Shown here one piece after another: positions 35,470 through 44,288 of a stretch of 64,000 nucleotides of DNA (its first letter is position 1; each line of letters starts with the position of its first letter). The notes below the pieces were generated by a model that worked only from the letters and a program-made list of their open reading frames with translations, had not been told where the DNA came from and did not search any database. Source of the DNA: Nioella sediminis. GTDB lineage: Bacteria > Pseudomonadota > Alphaproteobacteria > Rhodobacterales > Rhodobacteraceae. The position numbers were made by a program, and so were the translations under genes. The stretch lies in the NCBI RefSeq assembly GCF_001879695.1, contig NZ_MNBL01000047.1, positions 1 through 64,000 of the forward strand, written 5' to 3'.

Positions 35470-36756
35470 ATGCCCTTGAAACAGGTCCAGCAGCAGACAC
35501 AGGTGCAAAAACTGGCATTGACCCAGACGATGCGGACGTCTCTGTCATTGCTGGCTATGGACCAGGAAGAGGCCGCCAAACTCATCGAGCGCGAACAAGG
35601 CAGAAATGCGTTTCTCCGATCGGTCCCGTCGATCCCCGTCAAAAGCGCCGCTCATCACGAGGAGATCGAAAGGCCGGAGGAGCAGAGCCGGACGGACGCA
35701 CTCCTTCACCAGGTCGGGCTGATCAAACTATCCACAAGACAGGCGCATCTTGCCGAAGGTCTTGTGCATAGCCTCGATCACCGTGGCTTTCTGGCTGACA
35801 CACCCCAGGAGATTGCAGGGTATCTTGAGTGCGGCCTTGATGAATTGATGGACCTCGTCGCAAAGCTTCAAAGAGAAGTGGAACCCGCCGGAGTTTTCGC
35901 GTGGTCGCTGGCGGATTGCTTTCGATTGCAGCTCGAGGCCAGAAACCGCTTTGATCCGCTGATCGAGAGGCTGCTTGAACGGCTGGACTTGATCGCGAGC
36001 AAAGACGTCGCGGCAATCTGCGCTGAATGCGGCGTCGACGAGGAAGACGCGGTCGACATGCTGGAGGATATCCGTGGCCTCAACCCCGCCCCACTGGGGC
36101 ATCAACCCGATCCGGTCACGACAGAGCAGGCGCCGGATCTTCTGATCCATCAGGATGATGATGGAGGTTTCACGGTCGCGCTGAACGAAGCCGCGATGCC
36201 CACACTCCTTGTAGATGACGCGCTGTTTTCGACGACGATGGCGGCAGAGACCGATGACAGGGCTCAAGTCTACTATCGGGACTGCTATCGGGAAGCGGGA
36301 AACCTGGTCCGCGCCATGCAGAAACGTGCCAATACGATCCTCGCCATCGGCACCGCACTCGCCCGGCATCAGGAAAAGTTCATCAGAACCGGACGTGACC
36401 GTGACAGGCAACCTTTGACGATGGCTCAGCTTGCCTCGGAGATCGGCGTCAACAAGAGCACGATCAGCAGGGCCATGTCCGGTTGCAGCATCAGGACGGA
36501 TCGCGGAACCCATGCTGCCACGGCATTCCTTGCACGGCCGCTAAACGAACAGGAGTCCGGACGAACCCGGGAACAGGCCCTTCAGCGTCTCAAGCTGCTG
36601 ATCGCAACCGAGAACGCGCGAAACCCTCTCTCAGACGAGGATCTTGCCGGGCAACTGAAGAAGGCTGGCATGCCAATGTCCCGTCGGACTGTGGCCAAGT
36701 ACCGAGCCCTGCTCGCAATACCCGGCGCGTATGAACGGCGTCGAAAGCAAGCTTGA
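35470..36756 (+). CDS. rpoN: RpoN-type sigma-54 factor, probably a dedicated paralogue
   Basis: A 428-residue sigma-54. The Gln-rich region I (QQQTQVQKLALTQTMRTSL) occupies residues 7-30, the core-binding and CBD region residues about 85-260, and a helix-turn-helix (LTMAQLASEIGVNKSTISRA) residues 316-336. The RpoN box SRRTVAKYRA lies at residues 404-413; the usual sequence is ARRTVAKYRE. It directs RNA polymerase to -24/-12 promoters and needs an AAA+ activator. It is divergent from coxG, next to promoter P3 and about 10 kb from the enhancer-binding protein gene, with only substrate-metabolism genes between. This is not the usual rpoN neighbourhood (lptB, hpf, ptsN). Only a weak ribosome-binding site is visible. 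Confidence 0.93.
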   Translation: MPLKQVQQQTQVQKLALTQTMRTSLSLLAMDQEEAAKLIEREQGRNAFLRSVPSIPVKSAAHHEEIERPEEQSRTDALLHQVGLIKLSTRQAHLAEGLVHSLDHRGFLADTPQEIAGYLECGLDELMDLVAKLQREVEPAGVFAWSLADCFRLQLEARNRFDPLIERLLERLDLIASKDVAAICAECGVDEEDAVDMLEDIRGLNPAPLGHQPDPVTTEQAPDLLIHQDDDGGFTVALNEAAMPTLLVDDALFSTTMAAETDDRAQVYYRDCYREAGNLVRAMQKRANTILAIGTALARHQEKFIRTGRDRDRQPLTMAQLASEIGVNKSTISRAMSGCSIRTDRGTHAATAFLARPLNEQESGRTREQALQRLKLLIATENARNPLSDEDLAGQLKKAGMPMSRRTVAKYRALLAIPGAYERRRKQA

Positions 36757-36919
36757 GTGTCCCTTGCAGAGTCGGCTTTCGGCGCCACGCGTCATAGACG
36801 CTCATGAAGCGAGAAAGCGGACAATCCGGATTGGAATGCCGTCGAACTGTGGGCCCAATTGTGGGCATCACACCGTCGGATCAAGACAGTTCAAGGATCT
36901 TCGATATGTTCTGTCAGTA

Positions 36920-37009
36920 TGGCGGAGAGACAGGGATTCGAACCCTGGAGACGGTCTCCCGCCTACACACTTTCCAGGCGTGCGCCTTCGACCACTCGGC
37001 CACCTCTCC
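36920..37009 (-). tRNA. tRNA-Ser (anticodon GGA)
   Basis: A 90-base serine tRNA with encoded CCA. The acceptor stem GGAGAGG pairs with TCTCTCC, the discriminator is G, and the anticodon loop around TGGAAA gives GGA. A long variable arm (GGCGGGAGACCGTCTCC region) and the T-loop GGTTCGAATCC are clear. Its 3' end points at rpoN, i.e. at the unusual sigma-54 block, and tRNA 3' ends are common integration sites for genomic islands. Confidence 0.97.
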
Positions 37010-37091
37010 GTGCCGGGCGGAGATAGCGCAAGGACCGGGCCGGGTGCAAGGGGGCTTGTCGCATGCAGGGCAAAAAAATGTGACAGCGTGA

Positions 37092-38039
37092 TCAGCCGAT
37101 GGGCAGGTGCCCCAGATGCGACGCGCATCCGGTCAGGGCGGCATAATCGTCCTGCACCACGGCCACGCCGAACTGCTCCATGAAGCCTGTGAACCGGCCT
37201 TTGCCCCGGAACGCGTCGGCAAATCCGAGAGGAGCCAGCCAGGGCGTGATCGCGCGGGCCATGCCGCCGATTAGGTAGATACCGCCGAAGGGCAGGTGGA
37301 TGAGCGCGAGGTCGCCCATGACAGTGCCCATCAACTCGATGAAGAGCCGTGCGGTCTCGGTGGCCTTGGGGTCGCCCTGCGACAGGCGGGAAATGATCTC
37401 GACCCCTTCCAGATCCTCACCATGAAGATGCCGGTGAACCCGGACGAATCCGCCGCCTGACAGCGCGTCCTCGACGGCGGCGAATCCGTGACGGGGTTCC
37501 ATCGCTTCAGCCAGCGCCGCAAGGGCAGGGGTGTGGCGCGGCATGGTGATATGGCCGCATTCCGAGGGCGGCACGAAGCGCCCGCCCGACGTGTCATAGA
37601 CCGGGGCCGCGTTGAACCCGGTGCCAAGCCCCACCACCAGCTTGGCCGCATGACGCATGGCATCGGGTTGCGGCAGCAGGCGGGCGAGGTCGTCTTCTTC
37701 CAGATGGCCAAGCGCGTGGCCCTGTGCCTGAAGGTCATTCAGAACCGCCAGCTTACGGGCACCCGTAACGGCCCCCAGCCCCTCTCGATCCACCCGCCAG
37801 TCCAGATTGGTCATCTGCCCCACGCCGTCGCGCACCGGCCCGGCAATGGCCACACAGGCCCCGGTCAGGGCACCGGGCTGCATTTCCTCGATATAACGTG
37901 CCAGATGCGTGTCCAGCCCGGATACCCCGGCATTGGAATAGCGCCGCACCGTGTCGCGCTGCACCTCGAAGCCACGGGCCAGCGCCACGCGGGTATTGGT
38001 GCCACCGATATCGGCCACGAGCGAGATGTCACGGTGCAT
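37092..38039 (-). CDS. glk: glucokinase
   Basis: A 315-residue ROK-unrelated bacterial glucokinase (Glk family). It has the phosphate-binding DIGGTNTRVAL at the N-terminus, the sugar-binding LNDLQAQGHAL with its catalytic Asp, and GLGTGFNAAP plus PSECGH. It phosphorylates glucose released by the neighbouring glucosidases. It lies 17 bases downstream of the GH1 gene on the minus strand, presumably in one operon with the LacI regulator. Confidence 0.9.
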   Translation of the reverse strand: MHRDISLVADIGGTNTRVALARGFEVQRDTVRRYSNAGVSGLDTHLARYIEEMQPGALTGACVAIAGPVRDGVGQMTNLDWRVDREGLGAVTGARKLAVLNDLQAQGHALGHLEEDDLARLLPQPDAMRHAAKLVVGLGTGFNAAPVYDTSGGRFVPPSECGHITMPRHTPALAALAEAMEPRHGFAAVEDALSGGGFVRVHRHLHGEDLEGVEIISRLSQGDPKATETARLFIELMGTVMGDLALIHLPFGGIYLIGGMARAITPWLAPLGFADAFRGKGRFTGFMEQFGVAVVQDDYAALTGCASHLGHLPIG

Positions 38040-38056
38040 GGGCAGGATCCCCCTGG

Positions 38057-39373
38057 TTAGCGCAAACGCTGCGCGAGGGCGTGATAGGATGCTTTGGGCG
38101 TTCTCTTCAAGCTTTCGAAGTCCACATGGACCAGTCCGAAGCGTTTTTCATAGCCAAGCGCCCATTCGTAATTGTCCATCAGCGACCAGATGAAATAGCC
38201 GCGCAGGTCCACGCCCTCGGCCATGGCGCGGCGGCAGGCGTCCAGATGCGCGTCGATATAGGCCAGCCGTTCGGGGTCGGTCACCGTGCCATCCACCAGC
38301 ATATCCGCATTCGCCATGCCGTTTTCGGTCACGTAGATCGGCAGGTTGGGCACCAGATCGGCGGTGCGTTTGAGGAAGTGGTAGAGCCCGTCGGGGAAAA
38401 TCTCCCACCCCATCTGGGTCTTGGGCAGGGGGCCGTCGAGTTCTGCCAGCGCGGGCCAGGGGCCGGGGGCAGGGGCGATGTTCTTGCGGGTATAGTAGTT
38501 CAGCCCGATCCAATCGAGCGGCTGGCCGATGGTGGCGAAATCATCCTGCCAGCCGTCGGGCAGATGCGGTTCCAGACCCGCCAGCGCTTCCGCAGGGTAA
38601 GCGCCTTTGAAAATACCTTCCAGAAAGAAGCGGTTGTAATAGGCGTCATAGGTGGCGGCGGCGCGGGCGGCCTCTCGGCTGTCATCCACCGGGTTGGCCC
38701 ACTCCATGTTGAAGACACCGCCGAGGTTCGCCATCCCCAAGCCCCGCATCACCTCGATTGACCGGCCATGGGACAGCAACACATGATGCATGGCGCGGGC
38801 GGTGGCGCGGATATCGCGCAGGCCAGGGGCGTGATGGCCCAGGAAGTGGCTCAGCCAGCCGACGCACCACGGTTCATTGATCGGGGCGGCAGACCAGACC
38901 CGGTCCCCGATCCGGCCCATGACGATTTCCGTGAAATCCGCGAACCAGCCCGCGATATCGCGGTTGCGCCAGCCGCCCCGGTCGGCCAAGGGCTGCGGCA
39001 ACTCCCAGTGATAGAGCGTCGCGGCAGGTTTCAGCCCGCGTTCCAGCAACCCGTCCACCAGCCGATCATAGAAATCGAGCCCCTCCGGGTTGGGCCTGCC
39101 CGTGCCTTCCGGCATCACCCGCGCCCAGGAGGTCGAGAAGCGGTAAACATCGACGTTGAGGGCGCTCAGCAGATCGAGGTCTTCGTCCATCCGGTGATAA
39201 TGGTCACAGGCTCGCCCCCCATGTTCGGCGCGAACCACATTGCCGGGCGTGGCTGCGAAGCTGTCCCAATGAGTGGGGCCTGCGCCGCCATAGTCATGCC
39301 CTTCGATCTGATAGGCCGAGGTCGCGGCCCCGAAGAGGAAGCCCTCGGGGAAATCCTGGCGTGTCCATGTCAT
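38057..39373 (-). CDS. bglA: GH1 beta-glucosidase
   Basis: A 438-residue glycoside hydrolase family 1 enzyme with a TIM barrel. The acid/base Glu is in APINEPW and the nucleophile Glu in YVTENGMA. The N-terminal signature FLFGAATSAYQIEG is intact, and no signal peptide is seen, so it works in the cytoplasm on imported beta-glucosides. It sits four bases after the lacI-type gene and is followed by glk. Confidence 0.92.
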   Translation of the reverse strand: MTWTRQDFPEGFLFGAATSAYQIEGHDYGGAGPTHWDSFAATPGNVVRAEHGGRACDHYHRMDEDLDLLSALNVDVYRFSTSWARVMPEGTGRPNPEGLDFYDRLVDGLLERGLKPAATLYHWELPQPLADRGGWRNRDIAGWFADFTEIVMGRIGDRVWSAAPINEPWCVGWLSHFLGHHAPGLRDIRATARAMHHVLLSHGRSIEVMRGLGMANLGGVFNMEWANPVDDSREAARAAATYDAYYNRFFLEGIFKGAYPAEALAGLEPHLPDGWQDDFATIGQPLDWIGLNYYTRKNIAPAPGPWPALAELDGPLPKTQMGWEIFPDGLYHFLKRTADLVPNLPIYVTENGMANADMLVDGTVTDPERLAYIDAHLDACRRAMAEGVDLRGYFIWSLMDNYEWALGYEKRFGLVHVDFESLKRTPKASYHALAQRLR

Positions 39374-39377
39374 GTTG

Positions 39378-40409
39378 TCAGCTTTCTTGCGGGGCAGGGC
39401 CGGTGGATCGGCCCAGCATCAGTTCGGCTTCCAGAAGGTGATGGCGCGGGGTGCGGGCAGGGTCTTCGATCAGCTCCAGCAGCGTGTTCGCCGCGATCCG
39501 CCCCGCTTCGCGCACAGAGGACCGTGTGGCGGTGAAGATCGGCACGTCCTTGCCATTGCCCAGATAGCTCAGCTCGTCGTCATGGGTGATGACGCTGACA
39601 TCGCGGCCCATCTTCAGATCTGCCTCCTCCAGCGCGCGACGCACCCCGATGGCGGAAATCAGCGAGGATACCAGAAAGGCCGTCGGCGGAGTGTGCCCGG
39701 CCAACATCCGGCGGGCGGTGTCATAGCCATAGTGCTCGGTCATCTCGTCGCTGGCCCCAAGCGCCGGGTCAGCTGCCAGCCCTCGTTCACGCAGGGCCTT
39801 TTCATAGCCCTGACGGCGGCGAATGGCGAAATCCATGTCTTCCAGCCCGTTGACCAGGGCGATCCGACGATGGCCCAGATCCAGCAGCAGTTCTGTCGCC
39901 CGCGAAAAGGCGCGGCGGTTGTTCACATCCACCCAGGAATAATCGCTGTCCTCGGCAGAGGCCCGGCCATGCACCACGAAGGGCAGGTCCAGGTCCTGCA
40001 ACAGCTTGATCCGCCGTTCATTGGCACGGGGGCCGTGGATGACGATGCCGTCGACGGTCTTTTTCTGGGCAAGGCTGCGATAGGTGGCATCCTCGGCGTC
40101 ATCGGGCACGATCGACAGGGTCATATCGTAGCCCGCCTTGGCGTAGGCTTCACCGGCACCGGCGATGAAGTCGGAGAAGACCGGGTTCATCATCTCGTGC
40201 CGGGTCGAGATCGGGATGACATGGCCAATCATGTGGGCGCGGCCCGTGGCCAGGCTGCGGGCGCGGGTATTGGGGCGGTAATTGTGGCGATGCGCGGCAT
40301 CCTGCACCCGCTTGCGTGTGGCCTCGCTAACCTCCGGATAGCCGTTCAGGGCCCGGCTGACCGTGGTCTGCGACAGGCCGAGGGATTCGGACAGTTGTTT
40401 GAGGTTCAT
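39378..40409 (-). CDS. aglR: LacI-family regulator of the agl cluster (AglR-like)
   Basis: A 343-residue LacI/GalR repressor. The helix-turn-helix LKQLSESLGLSQTTVSRALN occupies residues 3-22, followed by the hinge YRPNTRARSLATG and a periplasmic-binding-protein-like sensor domain. I start at the ATG at 40409 (MNLKQL); a longer frame from 40550 would add 47 residues ahead of the DNA-binding domain and run through the operator. It is divergent from aglE, and two AAAGCGCTTT palindromes in the gap (40426-40435, 40591-40600) are its likely sites. Confidence 0.9.
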   Translation of the reverse strand: MNLKQLSESLGLSQTTVSRALNGYPEVSEATRKRVQDAAHRHNYRPNTRARSLATGRAHMIGHVIPISTRHEMMNPVFSDFIAGAGEAYAKAGYDMTLSIVPDDAEDATYRSLAQKKTVDGIVIHGPRANERRIKLLQDLDLPFVVHGRASAEDSDYSWVDVNNRRAFSRATELLLDLGHRRIALVNGLEDMDFAIRRRQGYEKALRERGLAADPALGASDEMTEHYGYDTARRMLAGHTPPTAFLVSSLISAIGVRRALEEADLKMGRDVSVITHDDELSYLGNGKDVPIFTATRSSVREAGRIAANTLLELIEDPARTPRHHLLEAELMLGRSTGPAPQES

Positions 40410-40425
40410 AGCCAAGAGGGCACCC

Positions 40426-40435
40426 AAAGCGCTTT
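40426..40435. promoter_or_regulatory. LacI-type operator core next to aglR
   Basis: Perfect 10-base palindrome AAAGCGCTTT, 17 bases upstream of the aglR start. It is identical to the core at 40591-40600, 165 bases away, a spacing compatible with DNA looping. Likely autoregulatory site of AglR. Confidence 0.7.
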
Positions 40436-40549
40436 CAAACTTTGGGCAGTATCCCCGAAAATCCGGGGCTGTCAAAGGCGAATTCCACAAGCCAAGCATG
40501 AGTTTTCGGCCGTGTGCGCCCTCTTTTTGTGCGGATTCCACAATCCTCA

Positions 40550-40580
40550 TTGACAGAAAACCGGGAATCGCGGATGCCTA
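40550..40580 (+). promoter_or_regulatory. candidate sigma-70 promoter of aglEFGAK
   Basis: A perfect -35 hexamer TTGACA at 40550-40555 is followed after 17-19 bases by a weak -10 region (GATGCC/TGCCTA at 40573-40580). An operator core starts ten bases further on, where bound repressor would block initiation. The -10 choice is uncertain. Confidence 0.5.
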
Positions 40581-40590
40581 GAGAGGTGTC

Positions 40591-40600
40591 AAAGCGCTTT
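40591..40600. promoter_or_regulatory. LacI-type operator core in front of aglE
   Basis: Second copy of the palindrome AAAGCGCTTT, 59 bases upstream of the aglE start and just downstream of the candidate promoter. Flanked by TC and GG, giving a slightly longer imperfect symmetry. Confidence 0.7.
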
Positions 40601-40659
40601 GGAAACGTAGGTACTGCGTTCCAATCAACCGGGGCTTCGGCCCATTCTGGGAGGAAACC

Positions 40660-42003
40660 ATGAAGAAATCGTTACTCGCCGGCGCCGCAGCGCTGGCTCT
40701 TACCGCAGGTATGGCGCAGGCCGACGGGCATATGATGTTCGCGCCCGGCGAAGGCGCCTTCAACTGGGACAGCTTCACCGCCTTTGCAGACGGCAATGAC
40801 CTGTCCGGTCAGACCCTGTCGATCACCGGCCCCTGGATCGGCCCCGACGCCGAACTGGTCGAAAGCATCCTGGCCTATTTCGAGGAAGCGACCGGTGCGA
40901 CGGTGAACTATTCCGGCTCCGACAGCTTCGAGCAGGATATCGTGATCGCCACGCAGGCGGGCAGCGCGCCCAATATCGCCGTGTTCCCGCAGCCGGGTCT
41001 GGCCGCTGACATGGCCTCTCGCGGGCTGCTGACGCCGCTGGCCGATGGCACTGCTGACTGGGTGTCTGCCAACTACGCGGCAGGGGATTCCTGGGTCGAT
41101 CTGGGCACCTATGCAGGCCCCGATGGGGACGAGGCGCTTTATGGGTTCTTCTACAAGGTCGACCTGAAATCGCTGGTCTGGTACAGCCCCGAAGCCTTCG
41201 ACGAGGCCGGCTATGACATCCCGACCTCGATGGAAGAGCTGATGGCTCTGACCGACCAGATCGTCGCCGATGGCGGCACGCCCTGGTGCATCGGTCTGGG
41301 CTCGGGTGCCGCCACCGGCTGGCCCGCGACCGACTGGGTCGAAGACCTGCTGCTGCGCACGCAGCCTGCCGATGTCTATGATGGCTGGGTGACGAACGAG
41401 ATCCCCTTCACCGATGAACGTATCGTCGGCGCGATCGAGGCTTTCGGCCATTTCGCCCGCAATGATGCCTATGTGAACGGGGGTGCCAGCGCCGTCGCCA
41501 CCACCGACTTCCGCGACAGCCCTGCGGGCCTCTTCTCCTATCCGCCGGAATGCTACATGCACCGTCAGGCGTCGTTCATCCCCACCTTCTTCCCCGAAGG
41601 CGCGGATGCGGACTTCTTCTACTTCCCGTCCTATGAGGAAGGCGATCTTGGCAACCCGGTGCTTGGCGCGGGCACGCTTTGGGCGATCACCGATGACGCC
41701 CCGGCGGCCCATGTCTTCATGGAGTTCCTGCAAACCCCCATCGCGCATGAGTTGTGGATGGCACAGTCGGGATTCCTGACCCCGCATAGCGGCGTTAACC
41801 TCGACGTGTTCCCGTCCGACGCGCAGCGCGCGATGAACGAGATCCTTCTGGGCGCGACCACCTTCCGCTTCGACGGGTCCGACCTGATGCCGGGCGAGAT
41901 CGGCGCAGGCGCGTTCTGGACCGGTATGGTCGACTACACCTCTGGTGCCGACGCCGCAGATGTGGCGCAGGCGATCCAGGACCGTTGGGACTCGATGCAG
42001 TAA
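40660..42003 (+). CDS. aglE: AglE, alpha-glucoside ABC transporter binding protein
   Basis: A 447-residue periplasmic solute-binding protein (family 1) with a signal peptide ending MAQADG. Its context, aglE-aglF-aglG-aglA-aglK beside a LacI gene, matches the Sinorhizobium agl operon, whose substrates are sucrose, maltose and trehalose. The ATG follows GGGAGGAAACC. It binds the sugar in the periplasm and delivers it to AglFG. Confidence 0.9.
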   Translation: MKKSLLAGAAALALTAGMAQADGHMMFAPGEGAFNWDSFTAFADGNDLSGQTLSITGPWIGPDAELVESILAYFEEATGATVNYSGSDSFEQDIVIATQAGSAPNIAVFPQPGLAADMASRGLLTPLADGTADWVSANYAAGDSWVDLGTYAGPDGDEALYGFFYKVDLKSLVWYSPEAFDEAGYDIPTSMEELMALTDQIVADGGTPWCIGLGSGAATGWPATDWVEDLLLRTQPADVYDGWVTNEIPFTDERIVGAIEAFGHFARNDAYVNGGASAVATTDFRDSPAGLFSYPPECYMHRQASFIPTFFPEGADADFFYFPSYEEGDLGNPVLGAGTLWAITDDAPAAHVFMEFLQTPIAHELWMAQSGFLTPHSGVNLDVFPSDAQRAMNEILLGATTFRFDGSDLMPGEIGAGAFWTGMVDYTSGADAADVAQAIQDRWDSMQ

Positions 42004-42072
42004 CACCTGCTGGTCCGGGCCGCATCCGCGCGGCCCGGACCGCTTCAGACCTGATGTCGGGAGGGCAAGGTC

Positions 42073-43050
42073 ATGTCACCGCTTTTGCAGGGTGTGATTA
42101 CCATCGTCGTGGGCGTGTTCGGTTGCGTGGGCTATTTCTACGCCGCGAACCTGATCCTCGACAAAGTAATCTTTCCGCCCCGTGGCCCCCAGGCGGGTCG
42201 CAATATCAACCGCGCCACCGCCGTCCGGCCTTGGCTGTTCCTGTTTCCGGCAATCTTCGCCCTGTCGCTCTATCTGGTCTACCCGGTGATCGGCAGCCTG
42301 TGGCGCTCGATGCATAACCGAGCCGGGGATGAGTTCATCGGACTCGACAATTACGGGTTTCTGTTTGGTGACCCGGAGTTCCTTCAGGCCCTTCTGAACA
42401 ACGCACTCTGGGCGCTTGTCGTGCCCGCTGCCGCGACCTTTCTGGGCCTGCTGGTGGCACAACTGACCGACCGGCTGTCTTGGGGCAACATCGCCAAGTC
42501 GCTCATTTTCATGCCGATGGCGATCTCTTTCGTGGGGGCCTCGCTGATCTGGAAATTCGTTTACGCGGGCGATCCCGATATCGGCATCATCAACGCCCTG
42601 CGCGACGTGATCGGGCTTGACCCGATGGACCCGGTGCAGGTGCCGTTCTGGAACAACTTCTTCCTGATGGCGATCCTTGTCTGGATCCAGACCGGATTCG
42701 CCATGGTGATCCTGTCGGCCGCCCTGCGCGGTATTCCCGAAGAAACGGTCGAGGCCGCGATCATCGACGGGGCGAACCCGTTCCAGCTGTTTTTCAAGAT
42801 CAAGGTGCCGCAGATCATGGGCACCATCGTGGTGGTCTGGACGACGATCACCATCCTCGTGCTCAAGGTGTTCGACATCGTCTACACGATGACCGGCGGC
42901 AATTTCGGCACCCAGATCCTGCCAAGCTACATGATGAGCTTCATGTTCCGCGATGACGGGCGGGCGACCGCCGTGGCCGTTGTGATCATGATCGTGGTGC
43001 TTCCCGTGATGATCTGGAACATCCGCCAGGCCCAGAAGGAGATGCGCTGA
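42073..43050 (+). CDS. aglF: AglF, alpha-glucoside ABC transporter permease
   Basis: A 325-residue MalF-type permease. An extra N-terminal helix precedes the core; the EAA loop is VEAAIIDGANPFQLFFKIKVP. About seven membrane helices are predicted. Its TGA overlaps the aglG ATG (43050). It forms the pore with AglG. Confidence 0.92.
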   Translation: MSPLLQGVITIVVGVFGCVGYFYAANLILDKVIFPPRGPQAGRNINRATAVRPWLFLFPAIFALSLYLVYPVIGSLWRSMHNRAGDEFIGLDNYGFLFGDPEFLQALLNNALWALVVPAAATFLGLLVAQLTDRLSWGNIAKSLIFMPMAISFVGASLIWKFVYAGDPDIGIINALRDVIGLDPMDPVQVPFWNNFFLMAILVWIQTGFAMVILSAALRGIPEETVEAAIIDGANPFQLFFKIKVPQIMGTIVVVWTTITILVLKVFDIVYTMTGGNFGTQILPSYMMSFMFRDDGRATAVAVVIMIVVLPVMIWNIRQAQKEMR

Positions 43051-44273
43051 TGGAGAATATCGCTGGCAAAAGCTCTGGCCTGAAATGGGCCGTCAACATC
43101 TCCGTGGCGCTTCTGGTGATTGCGTGGCTGATCCCGACTGTCGGGCTCTTCGTGTCATCCTTCCGCGACCGTGACCAGATCACCGCATCGGGCTGGTGGA
43201 ACGCGCCGTTTTCGGTGGAACTGACTTACCGCACCCGCGCCAATGACGGCGAGCCTATGCAAGAGGGCGATCTGTGGGTCGTCGAGGGCAATATCTTCGC
43301 CACCTCTGAAGTGGCCGAGGCCTTTGCCAATGGCGAGGCGTCCATCACCGCCTTTGGCGTCACCGGTCGTGAACCGACCGCTTATCCGGCCGGGACCGAG
43401 GGCGAGACCCGCGATGGCGGCACGCTGACGGTCAATGCCGATGGTAGCTACCGGTACACGACGGCGGAAACGCCCGATGACCGGGGCCTGCGCATCTATT
43501 TCGGGGCCGCGACGCCGCCGGATTTCACGATGGACAACTACCTGACCATCCTGACCGCGCAAACCACCGAAGAGCGTGAAGAAGCCTATGCCGAGGGTCA
43601 GAGTTTCTGGGAAATCCTGTCGGACGAAAACGGCGTCTTCCGCAACTTCATCAACACTTTCACGGTCACGATCCCCTCGACCGTCATCCCGATCCTGATC
43701 GCGGCCTTCGCGGCTTATGCGCTGGCCTGGATGGATTTTCCGGGGCGTGGCCTGCTGATTGCCTGCATCGTCGGCCTTCTGGTGGTGCCCCTGCAATTGG
43801 CGCTTGTGCCGCTGCTGAACCTGCACAACCAGATCGGCATCGGGCAGAGCTTCGTCGGCATCTGGCTCGCCCATACCGGGTTCGGCCTGCCGCTGGCGAT
43901 CTATCTTTTGCGCAACTACATGGTCGGGCTGCCGCGCGACATCATTGAAAGCGCCAAGGTCGATGGGGCCACCGATTTCCAGATCTTCACCAAGATCATC
44001 CTGCCGTTGAGCTTCCCCGCGCTGGCCAGTTTCGCCATCTTCCAGTTCCTCTGGACATGGAACGATCTGCTGGTCGCCAAGGTTTTCCTGCCCTCCGACG
44101 ACGCTTCCAAGGTCATGACCGTGCGCATTGCCGATGACCTGCTCGGCTCTCGCGGTGGCGACTGGGGCATTCTGGCGGCGGCGGCCTTCGTGTCCATCGC
44201 GGTGCCGGTCCTCGTCTTCTTCACCATGCAACGTTACCTCGTGCGCGGCCTTCTGGCTGGCTCGGTCAAATAA
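43050..44273 (+). CDS. aglG: AglG, alpha-glucoside ABC transporter permease with large periplasmic insert
   Basis: A 407-residue MalG-type permease, about 120 residues longer than usual. After helix 1 (about 10-33) there is a long periplasmic insert (about residues 50-190) that includes GGTLTVNADGSYRYTTAE, reminiscent of the beta-strand repeats of VCBS/cadherin-like domains. The core permease follows, with EAA loop ESAKVDGATDFQIFTKIILP. AglG proteins of rhizobia are also long. It starts at the last base of aglF. Confidence 0.9.
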   Translation: MENIAGKSSGLKWAVNISVALLVIAWLIPTVGLFVSSFRDRDQITASGWWNAPFSVELTYRTRANDGEPMQEGDLWVVEGNIFATSEVAEAFANGEASITAFGVTGREPTAYPAGTEGETRDGGTLTVNADGSYRYTTAETPDDRGLRIYFGAATPPDFTMDNYLTILTAQTTEEREEAYAEGQSFWEILSDENGVFRNFINTFTVTIPSTVIPILIAAFAAYALAWMDFPGRGLLIACIVGLLVVPLQLALVPLLNLHNQIGIGQSFVGIWLAHTGFGLPLAIYLLRNYMVGLPRDIIESAKVDGATDFQIFTKIILPLSFPALASFAIFQFLWTWNDLLVAKVFLPSDDASKVMTVRIADDLLGSRGGDWGILAAAAFVSIAVPVLVFFTMQRYLVRGLLAGSVK

Positions 44274-44288
44274 AGGGCATCAAGACCC

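Noticed and set aside
36804-37091. Plus-strand frame of about 95 residues over the tRNA region (contains GGETGIRTLE)
   Set aside because: It is the antisense of tRNA-Ser and its flanks, a known source of spurious protein calls; no ribosome-binding site or coding pattern.
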